Origin: Polytrichum commune
Lineage: Eukaryota; Streptophyta; Polytrichopsida; Polytrichales; Polytrichaceae
Assembly: GCA_950295325.1 (NCBI GenBank)
Contig: OX485807.1
Location: forward strand, 52,668,440 to 52,732,439
DNA: 64,000 nt
Direction of reading: 5' to 3'
Below are positions 48,560 through 57,590 of this stretch, one piece after another. A program made the position numbers and the translations under genes. Under the pieces are notes generated by a model. It made no database searches, was not told the DNA's origin, and saw nothing but the letters and a program-made list of their open reading frames with translations. Numbering within the stretch: position 1 is the stretch's first letter; each line of letters opens with the position of its first letter.

Positions 48560-49730
48560 AATCCTTGAAATGGATGGGTGTCGGAATAACGCCCCCACCA
48601 AACCATAAATCCACCATAGAAGCTATCCATTGGGCAAGAATGCCCACCAAAGAAGACCCCTTTACCACAACCATCATCATATGCAATCACCACGCCCCAT
48701 AAATCCTAGAAACACACAAAGATATGCACCCAATTCTCACCATCCCCCCAAACCATTAGAATACAACCCCACACCCGAACAACCCCAACACCTACACAAA
48801 TACGAAAACCAATACACATCAATAATATGCATCCACAACCAGAGAACCCTTCCAATAATCCAACAACTAATTTAAAACCTCATAGCCAACATCTTGGAAC
48901 TTTACAACACACATGTGAAAACCAACCCCACACAACCCACACCCATAGATTACAAAGTCAATTTCACAAAACTAAGGCGAGCAACCCCCAAAACCACCCC
49001 ATCAACCTTAAACATCAATACAACCCCCTCCCTAACATGTTCTACCACATAAATACCCCCAAACACAACCCACAACAATGCATATACACAATTGGTTCCT
49101 TCGTACCACCAGGTGAACACAACATAGGAAACATTGTTGGCTCAAGAGTATATAGTCCAAATAATGACCTCCGTATTGCATAAAGACTCCTTGGACTACC
49201 AAACATACTATGTGCAAAACTCTTTGCTCTATTCATTGCCCTCACCGCCACAAAAGATCAATCGCAAAACACAAACATATTTACTGACAGCCTCAACAAC
49301 ATATATCTCATTAACAATCACATCCGCCACCCCTCAACTTTTCACAACCACCCCAACAAACTACTTATCTCAATCATAGTCCACCAAATTCTATGGACCG
49401 AACACAACATGAAAATACAAAAAGTTAGAGATGAACACCCCCTTATTACCATCAGAGCATGGGTACAAAGGAGCCATGCACAAACAATCACTCAAAGCCT
49501 TAGAAAAACTCAAAATACCTTCCCCCCCCCCCCCCCCCAGAAGTCAAAAAACCCATGAAACATATACATTAAATAGCCATAAAATACCTCACATACCTTG
49601 TCCTAAATAAAAGAAAGCTCGACAACAACTAAGCCCTATCAACCTACCCCCATGAACCCAAACACCCACACCTCATTCACCAAACTCACAAATGGCACCC
49701 CCCCCCCCCCCGGTTGAAATTATTACTTAA
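48560..49730 (+). mobile_element. LINE-type retroelement, RNase H-like region and 3' tail
   Basis: A plus-strand frame with few stops reads CIYTIGSFVPPGEHNIGNIV, then CAKLFALFIALTATKDQ and FTDSLNNIYLINNHIRHPS. These match the YTDGS...(R)AELFAL...FTDS(L) pattern of a retroelement RNase H, with key residues altered (YTIGS, CAKLFAL). The tail GAMHKQSLKALEKLKIP and IKYLTYLVLNKRKL is the same as in 21503-22240. C17 (49522-49538) breaks the tail and C14 (49698-49711) follows it. Degenerate. Confidence 0.6.
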
Positions 49731-49739
49731 AGGAGCCTA

Positions 49740-50470
49740 CCTCCCGGAAGGTAGGAAGTACACCTACCATGTCACCTAATAAAATAAGATCAAGATAAGG
49801 AAGAATGGACTCCCATTCACGTTGGTGCAAATAAAATAAAATAAACGATGTTATTTTTTTATTTTTTTCATTCAAAGGCCCACAAATATCTTGTCAACAT
49901 TTAATTAAATCCTATTTTTGGCAGTGGTAACTTAAAGCTTTGGTGATTTTCCAGGGCAATGGTCGTACTGTTAGGATAAGCTTGGGACATGTGAGTGACA
50001 TTCAAGGGAAAGTCCAGTGTTGTATGAAATGTTCAAAAGAAGGGACACAATTTGTGGTAATCCTAATTTTGCCACCTTATTAACCTACTTATAGGTTATG
50101 TATGGCCCAACCTATTTGTCAATGAATAATCCAATGGTATGTGCATGCGCTTATCTTTTGATCATACAATTTGTAGATGTTATGGAAATTTCTCATATTT
50201 TCCTCCATGGTTAAATGTGGCAAACAAGGTAAAAGTCATGGATTATTGCTTGATTTGAGGCCTAGATATACAATGTGGAGTGCAGGGGGCGACATATGAG
50301 AGAGTATAGTTTCTTTGTTGTCCAACATGCAAGTTGGAATGCGATTGTCTAGGCTAACATACTTATCCATTTGAATATTGCACAATTGAACTTTCTATCT
50401 TGAGATTATAAACAATGTGTATTTTAGAAATTATATATTCTATAACATATATATTATATATGAAAAACTC
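49740..50470. other. Intergenic, AT-rich
   Basis: No gene, transposon end or repeat recognised in this stretch. Confidence 0.4.
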
Positions 50471-50603
50471 AAGAAAATTATGAATAATAAGAATATATCA
50501 CCACGAAAAGCATTAATGTAATATACGACAATTTCGGGTCCACATCAAACATATTTATGGCAATCAAATTTCTTTCGCTCAGATAAAAATCAAGTCCTGG
50601 GGT

Positions 50604-50812
50604 TTGAAACAGAGAAGTGGTCACGTCCCAGTCACGTCCCTCAAACTTCAACTTTCCCCTCGATTTCAGTATTCCAAGAACATTAGCGCACACTTCCCAA
50701 AGATGGAGCTCCAAGTCTTTTTCATCAAGTGGATTTTGCCAGCTCCTCTTACTCATGTAAGTGTGCCATTGTTCCACACCACTTTCATGTACTCTCCATA
50801 ACACAAGCCCAG
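50604..50812 (-). CDS. Unknown exon, downstream part of a possible minus-strand gene
   Basis: A well-formed minus-strand stretch after a TAG acceptor candidate at about 50812 reads PPGLVLWRVHESGVEQWHTY, then SKRSWQNPLDEKDLELHLWE and VLGILKSRGKLKFEGRDWDV. Composition is protein-like (many W, E, K). The family is not recognised. It may pair with the stretch at 51650-51870, the tandem duplication lying between as intron. Confidence 0.4.
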
Positions 50813-50820
50813 GAGGCTAG

Positions 50821-51660
50821 GACCCCATTCAAAGATTAGCCAACATGTTCGTCAATGCAGGTCACAGCCCGACCTTTAATGTGGAGTCTGCATTATTATG
50901 TCTTTTCGATGCTCGATCACACAACATTGAGCTAATGATTCCCTTCGTCATGGTTCAACTCATCTTTAAACTTTACAAGCCTTGGAGCTGTACAATATAG
51001 AAATGAAACAATAGAATCTCAACACTAAGTTCGGTAGGGATTGATCAGTGTCGTAATTTGATACGATTGAATCAGTGATCGGGGAGATTTTTGGGCATAA
51101 TCGGTTGAGATCCTACTGTTTGCAAGTCCAACCGGTTACATGTTGACATCCTTCAGTTTTCCTTTATCAGTTTGGGGTATATTCCATAGATTCTTCTAAA
51201 ATGATCGGTAATTCTCCTGCAATCTTGAACTTCAACCGGTTATTTATCAAACTCGACCGGTTCATCTGTAACTAACTGCCGGTTCTCCCCGATCATAGGA
51301 TTGAATCAATGTGAAATCAGAGTTCAGACATGACATCAGAGGTTTGTGTAATGTAGGAGGACCCCATTCAGAGATTAGCCAACATGTCCATCAATGCAAA
51401 TCACAACTGACCTTTAATGTGGAGTCTGCGTTATCATGTCTTTTCGATGCTCGATCACACAACATTGAGCTAATGATTCCTTTCGTCATGGTTCAATTCA
51501 TATTCAAACTTTACAAGCCTTGGAGCTGTACAATATAGAAATGAGACAATAGAATCTCAACACTAAGTTCGGTAGGGATTGATCAGTGTCGTAATTTGAT
51601 GCAATCGAATCAATATGAAATCAGAGTTCAGACATGACATCAGAGGTTTGTGTAACGTAG
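50821..51660. repeat. ~301-bp tandem duplication, one copy carrying a MITE
   Basis: Copy 1 is 50821-51358 including a 224-bp insertion and its 10-bp duplication; copy 2 is 51360-51660. Both start GACCCCATTC and end TTTGTGTAAYGTAG. The body is highly similar (e.g. CTTTACAAGCCTTGGAGCTG, AAGTTCGGTAGGGATTGATC in both). Confidence 0.92.
51075..51298. mobile_element. Mutator-like MITE, family C copy 1 (224 bp)
   Basis: Ends GTGATCGGGGAGA and TCTCCCCGATCATAG. Flanked by the 10-bp direct repeat GATTGAATCA at 51065-51074 and 51299-51308. The sister copy of the surrounding tandem duplication has the uninterrupted site (CAATCGAATCAATATG at 51602), so the insertion is directly demonstrated. A 9-10 bp duplication suggests a Mutator-like origin. 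Confidence 0.92.
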
Positions 51661-51870
51661 AGAATGTTCGAAATGCCATCCTGCACCAGAATGCTTTGAG
51701 CTTCCTCTTAGATTGCTCTGGTCCCTTGGCCCAAGCAACCCAACTGTAATCAAGGAGAGCCTCCCAAATTGAACTAAATGATCTTCCCTTAGCACATGTC
51801 CCACAAGCTCTCCGTAGAGCTGGTTGTAACTGAATGGTTTTGGGTTTTGCAATTAAAGGCACCCACGCGT
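51650..51870 (-). CDS. Unknown exon, upstream part of a possible minus-strand gene
   Basis: The minus strand reads DAWVPLIAKPKTIQLQPALR, RACGTCAKGRSFSSIWEALL and DYSWVAWAKGPEQSKRKLKA. It is protein-like but not recognised. A family C MITE begins directly upstream (51877), so any 5' continuation is displaced or lost. Confidence 0.4.
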
Positions 51871-51876
51871 CCAACG

Positions 51877-52091
51877 AACGGGGAAAACCGACTGCTAGTT
51901 ACAGATGAACCCGTTGAGTTTGAGAAATAACGCGTTGAAGTCCAAGACTTCGAGAAAGTTTACAATCGTTTTAGAAGAACCTATGGAATACACCTCAAAT
52001 TAACAAAGAAAAACCGAAAGATCACAACATGTAACTAGTTCGATTTGGAAACATTAGGATTTTGATCGATTATGCTCAAAATTCTCCCTAG
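51877..52091. mobile_element. Mutator-like MITE, family C copy 2 (inverted, ~215 bp)
   Basis: Reverse-complement relative of 51075-51298. Starts GAACGGGGAAAACCGACTGC, includes AGTTACAGATGAACC, ACATGTAACTAGTTCGAT and ATCGATTATGCTCAAAATTC, and ends TTCTCCCTAGAC. No clear target duplication; more decayed than copy 1. Confidence 0.7.
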
Positions 52092-52374
52092 ACATTGTAC
52101 GTGTCGGCTTCAACCACTACCTTGCCATTGCAATGCACTTGAGGAACCCACTTGAGATAAATTAATCACAAACCTATGGGGAGTCAAGTTTTTAATAGAC
52201 TCCTTTTACCTCGGTAATAATGATGGAGGCCCAACTGAAAGAGGTGGGCATCTGGCCATGGCCCATCTTGACAAGCTATTTCAAAAGGATCTTCCATGCA
52301 CATTTCTAAACCCTAAACCCCAATGAGGCCGCTCTTAAGTGGTCCATTTGGCACAAGGCAACTGTGTTCAATGA

Positions 52375-52872
52375 ATGGAGAGCCCGCATCACTCCATCTC
52401 CAACCAATGTGTTTTTTGTCTCCCTAATACAAGTGATCAATTAAGCATAAGTTTTGGGACTACATCCCGAAGCGCATGGAGGTGGGTGACTTTCATCATG
52501 CACGAGCCTTGTGGGGTTAGGACATGCAACTATAATAGTTTCCATTGGAAACAAGGTCTCTTTGGAGAAAGAATTCAAAAGAACTTTGTGAAGAAAATCA
52601 AGATTAGGCACCTCTTTCACAACATTATGCTTTGGATGATATGGATCTAATATAATGATAGGATGTTCAACCAACAACAATGGCACAAGTCCAAGGTTAA
52701 ACACCCTATTTGGGTTGACCTCATTATGTATGCCAAGGTGGCTTGGACAAGAGTGGTTACATTTGTTAAGATTAGTGCCTACTCTGCCGCAACCCTCCTC
52801 AAAGGTTTTGACCAAACTTGGAAGGCTAGAAACATCCTTTGTAGAAGTGGATGCATCTTCCTTGGTTCTTAA
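52375..52872 (+). mobile_element. LINE-type C-terminal fragment with zf-RVT-like pattern
   Basis: One plus-strand frame with a single TAA (at 52648) reads CVFCLPN, then SAWRW, NFVKKIKIRHLFHNIMLWMI, stop, YNDRMFNQQQWHKSKVKHPI and AWTRVVTFVKISAYSAATLL. A CxxC followed by W.W and an LWxIWxxxNDxxF motif is the usual end of plant LINE reverse transcriptases (zf-RVT region). It is a different family from the other two LINE tails. 5'-truncated and inactive. Confidence 0.5.
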
Positions 52873-52879
52873 TGCATTT

Positions 52880-53997
52880 GGCATTGGGTTTTTGGCCTTC
52901 TATCTCATTCAATCTATTTATTTACTCTTAAAAAAACCTAATTTACAGAGCGGGTATTTTTACTCCACTAGCAAAGAAACCTTGCTGTAGGGTGCCTGGC
53001 CTACTTTCCATGAGCCCCACTTTTGACTTTCGAGTCTTCGTTTTGCATGACCCCTCTCCACCTTGAGTTCAGTGGCCCCCATGTGCAAATTTGTTGAGGC
53101 AGGGAGGAACACGCAGTGATGCAAGTGAGGTTCAGGTAGAAGGGAGGGTGAAATGAGGTCAATCTTGAAGTTGCAGATGGGGTGATGGCAAGGTGAGTTG
53201 AGATTGAGAGTGAGATGAAGTGAGGTTGAAAGTAGTGGAGGTCGAGTTAAATGTGGTCAGATGTAAGTTGGGAATGAAGTTATGAAGAGGTAAGTTGAGA
53301 TTGAAGTTATGTACATGTGAGGAGAGAGAGAAGTTTTGAAGAGGTAAGTTGATATTGAGGTTGGAGAGAGATAAAGGTTGGTTGAAGTTTGGGTTAGATT
53401 AAGGAGATGTCAATTGTAGTGAGGTCGGGTTTAACATCGGGAGGTGAGTTCGAATAGAAAATATGTGAGTTCAAGTTCATACAGAAGTTGATACGAAAAT
53501 TTGTGTTAAAAATGATTTCAGTTTGAACAAGTATGAGTTGACATTGAAGTTGCAAAGATTTGGGTTGACATTGAGTTAATGAACTTGAACTTGGGTTTGA
53601 GCTGCAGAGGATGTGAACATCAGACAACCCTAAACCCTAAACCCATCTAGACCCCAAGCACTGAAATGGAGAATGTTGATTTTGAGATGCATGAATATAG
53701 TCATGCAATTAGCTTGTGAAAGCAAAGGATTTGTGAGCCATACTGTTCAATAATAATGCCATCGAGCTTCAGCTTGATGTCATTCCACTTCTTTAATAAG
53801 ATCGAAGACCATGTTTCAAGCAACACTTCTTAAAAACCTTGGGATATATCTCAGGCAGCAGTTGAGTGCAACACATACTTCTTGGATACTATGGCCACTC
53901 TAAGCAAATCCAAATATGAGTAAATTATGTAGCACTTATCTGAGTCTGACATGTGCCCTACATGCAGTCCCACGATTCGTCAGGATTGCCAACCTGG
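52880..53997. repeat. Purine-rich degenerate repeat downstream of the PPR gene
   Basis: 53096-53600 is GA/GT-rich and built of variants of GAAGAGGTAAGTTGAGATTG and GAAGTT; two good units lie 54 bases apart near 53283 and 53337. Next to it CCCTAAACCCTAAACCC at 53627-53643 is a short telomere-like motif. The region adjoins the 3' end of the PPR gene and may include its 3' UTR. Confidence 0.55.
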
Positions 53998-56900
53998 TTA
54001 CCAGTAATCATCACAAGAACACCTGCCATCTTTGAAGTGATGAAAGCGGTTAGCATCCCTCACCACAATCTCTCGCCTAGTGACCTTGGACACAAACTTG
54101 GTTGCTGTATGGCAATCTGAACAAACCCGCAGGTTCTTGTAGACACGAATTGTGTTCCCAGGGGGTGTGCGCATTAGTCCATAAGCAATAGCCAACTTCT
54201 CACTATGAGAGCAAAGAGCTAGTTCTTTATCGTCCTCATCAATATTATGCAACACAAGCCAAGTATCAGGAATGTAGCCTTCAGCCTTTATATGTTCGGT
54301 CAATCTGCTCAACTCAGCATATATATCTTTTGTTTCTGGGTGGCATGTACTCCCTGTAACGAAGTCATGGATCTTGTTATCAACTACAATCCAGCTACGC
54401 CCAGGTTCCTTGTGTATACCTCTTTCATGCATCATTTTGCGCAGCAATGACGCATCCTCCCACTGGCCAGCTGCAGCATAGATGTTTGAGAGAAGCACGT
54501 ATGCAGAGGCATTCTTGGGTTTCAACTTCAGAAGCTCTTTAGCAGCATGTTCACCCAATGCTACATTACCGTAAGTTCTACACGCACCAAGCAAGGCTCC
54601 CCAAGTTGCTTCATTTGGCTCAACTGGCATGTTTTCAATGTAGTGCTTTGCTTCATCCAAATGTCCTGCTCGCCCAAGAAGATCAACCATGCAGGTATAA
54701 TGCAACACAGTAGGTTCAATGCCATGATCTTGCATCATAGCCATAAAGAGTCGACGGCCTTCATCAACAAGGCCTGCATGACTACAGGCTGACAAGACTG
54801 CCACAAATGAGTAACCGTCGGGCTTCACAGCAACTGCATTCATTTTTCTGAAGACTTCCAAGGCTTCGTGCCCACATCCATGTTGTGCAAGTCCAGCAAT
54901 CATTATGTTCCATGTCACTACATCCCGTTCCTTCATTCTGTCAAATAATCCTCGGGCATCTTCCATACTGCCGCTCTTCGCATACACATGAACAAGAGCA
55001 TTGCCCACACGCAAATCCGACTCGAGCCCTGCTTTAAGTACAAAGCTATGAACCTCCTTCACCCACTCCAAAACCCCTGCACTTGCACAAGCATTCAGTA
55101 TGCTCACATAAGTAATTCTGTCTGGTCTGAAACCTTCCTGTATCATCTGGAGAAACAGTTGATAAGCTTCCACAGCAACACCAATTTCTGCATATGCTCC
55201 AATCATCACATTCCATGTAATTACATCGCGTTCATCCATTCTGTCAAAAACTAGTCGCGCATCACCAATACTGCCACTCTTTGCATACATGTGAACAAGC
55301 GCACTGCCCACTCGCAAATCTGAAGCAAGTCCTGCTTCTAGAGCATCGCTGTGAACCTCTTTCACCCAGTCCAAAGCCCCAACACTTGCAGATGCATTCA
55401 GGATACTCAAATATGTAAGCACATCTGGTTTGAAGCCTTCCTGTTTCATTTGGAGATAGAGTTTATATGCCTCAATGCCACAGCCACATTCTGTATAGGC
55501 ACCAATCATCGTAGTCCATGTGATTACATTGCGTTCCTGCATTCTGTTAAAAACTAGTCGCGCATCATCAATATTGCCACTCTTTGCATACATGTGAACA
55601 AGTGCACTGCTCACACGCAAATCAGCCTCTAGCCCCAATTCCAGGACATGGTTGTGAACCTCCCTCACCCACTGCGAAGCCCCTGTGCTTGCAGATGCAT
55701 TCAGGATGCTCAGAAAAGTGATTGCATTAGGTTTGAAGCCTTCATGAATCATTTGGAGAAGGAGTTGATACGCTTCCTCACCACAACCATTTTCTGCATA
55801 TGCTCCAATCATTACAGTCCAAGATACACCATCACAGTTGGTTAATTTATCAAAGACTTGCCTTGCTTCCTGTATACTCCCACACTTGGCATACATCTTC
55901 AGGAGGGCTGTACCTACACGCACATCTGTTTCAAGGCCATCATGTCTGATGTATGCATGAACTTCTTTACCCCATTTTAAAGCTGATGGGCTTGCACATG
56001 CCTTCAAGATGCTCAAGTACGTAATCTTATTTGGCTGCACACATTCTTGAAGCATTTGACTGAAAACCTCATACGCATCTTTAGCACGATATTGCTGAGC
56101 ATAACCTCCAATCATGATGGTCCAACTAAAGACATCCTTCTTCCCAAGTTCATTAAACACTTGCCGTGCATCTTGCAATCTCCCACATCTGATATACACA
56201 TTCAGTAGGTTGTTTGCCACATATATGTTTTGCTCTATTCCACTCTTGATGATACACTCATGAACTTTCTTGGTTGCCACAAGGTCTTTCTCCTTTGAGC
56301 ATTGCCTTAGAACTTCAACACACATGTAGGAGTCTACAGTCACACCTTGTTGTTGAAGATTCTTCAAAATAGCGACTGCTTCGCTTGCAGTACCTGTGCT
56401 TTGCATGTGCATATTGCCATCACCCCCTTGGACAATTTGCCTCAAATCTCTTGCACTAGTAGGCATTTTTCCATCGTTGCCTTTTGGTAGCCTGCCTCAT
56501 AAATATGTTCTTCATGAGAACAACCATTACACAAACACATTACTTCATGAAGTGGAAGGTGCAAGACCAGCAGTGGCCTAAACTCAAACTTTTCAGTCTA
56601 CACAAATTGGATGAATCCTTTTACAATCTTGATATCTCTTACATACTTAATCGTTCTTAGGAAGACTTGCGCGTTCTAAGTGCAACCACTGAACACTTGC
56701 ATAGTGACTGTTTTTTTAGCAAACCAAGAGAAAACTATGTTGCTGAATCCAGATCCTGGAACTTGCTCAAACCATGCATTGAGGAAGGAACAAAACTCAA
56801 CTGTTCAGAGTTAAATGCTCATGCCAAATACCTGTTCCGGAATGCAGTGCCTTGAGAATCACTGATGCGATGACCAGCAAGTGAGTGCAATTTCCCTTCG

Positions 56901-57590
56901 CTCACAGATGTCAGCGTTGCCTTCATCCACGATGGAGTTGACCAGCCATATATCCAAAGTGCTTTCCTTGTCAAGTTATGTTTGAAGTCAAGCAATGTGG
57001 GATGACGCTGTAAACAACACACTTCATGATCAGATCTGACAACTGACATTTAACGTGCACCCAACAATCAACACAAAAAAGAATATAGGTATTCTTATAA
57101 AGACTACAATGACCTATTCAGCCTTCACTCCGGGCCGAACAAAGGACATTTTTGTATTGGTGGATTCATTGTGTGCCCATCCATAACCTCCTCACATTGT
57201 CTTACATCCCCATTTTATCAAGAACAGACTGGTAGTTTCAATGGTACCTTGTCAACTCTGCTGTCCCACCACTGGGAATAATCTGCAAAATGCTCCTCCC
57301 AAAGTCGTTCAATCGTCTGTGCTTCGCCTAAATTCACTGCAACACACTTCATCCTGTCATGCGCATTATTCCCTCCACATCAAAGAAACAAGCCGAATCC
57401 AACTCTTTTCCAGGACAGCATCGCATCTGAAACAAACCTGACGCATTGACGCTTGGAGATGGTCTTCTCCAAACTGATGATGATGAACACCTGATTTGTC
57501 CACTGCTTCTTCCTCCGTGAGAGGAGCAGACGAATAATAAACAAGGTTGGATGGGGCATGGAGACTTGAAGAATGCAATCGCATGGACAT
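53998..57590 (-). CDS. PPR-DYW RNA editing factor, probably with an N-terminal PDF motif extension
   Basis: Organellar C-to-U editing factor of the PLS-DYW class. The main exon (56491-53998) holds an 822-codon frame from the internal Met at 56466. It has five ~101-residue PLS modules (e.g. VGSALVHMYAKSGSIGDARL, DERDVITWNVMIGAYAEIG), E/E+ motifs, and a complete DYW deaminase: HSEKLA at 754-759, CSDCH at 782-786, HHF at 809-811, CSC at 816-818, ending DDYW. Three upstream same-strand exons join in frame: 57590-57438 (presequence-like, MSMRLHSSSLHAPSNLVYY), 57316-57248 and 57007-56832. Exons 2-3 spell LWEEHFADYSQWWDSRVDK and RHPTLLDFKHNLTRKALWIY, a PDF motif as in organellar single-strand-binding OSB proteins. 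Total 963 residues. The 822-residue form lacks an evident targeting peptide, which favours the long model. The acceptor of exon 2 (57317) is weak; a neighbour at 57328 does not keep phase. The PPR-DYW part is certain; the fusion is inferred. Confidence 0.85.

Noticed and set aside
50821-51660. CRISPR-like or satellite array
   Set aside because: Two long copies only, with no spacers; it is a plain tandem duplication.
52441-52884. Minus-strand 147-codon frame
   Set aside because: Opposite the LINE-type plus-strand fragment, whose motifs explain the stretch better.
53627-53643. CCCTAAACCCTAAACCC as a telomere remnant
   Set aside because: Only about two units; such short motifs are common near plant genes.
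54247-55845. Several plus-strand frames opposite the PPR repeats with similar Cys/His-rich peptides
   Set aside because: Their similarity to each other only mirrors the PPR repeats on the other strand.
57328-57438. Alternative acceptor at 57328 giving extra residues EAQ before TIERLWEE
   Set aside because: Reads well as protein but breaks phase with the visible upstream donor; kept as a possibility only if another donor is used.
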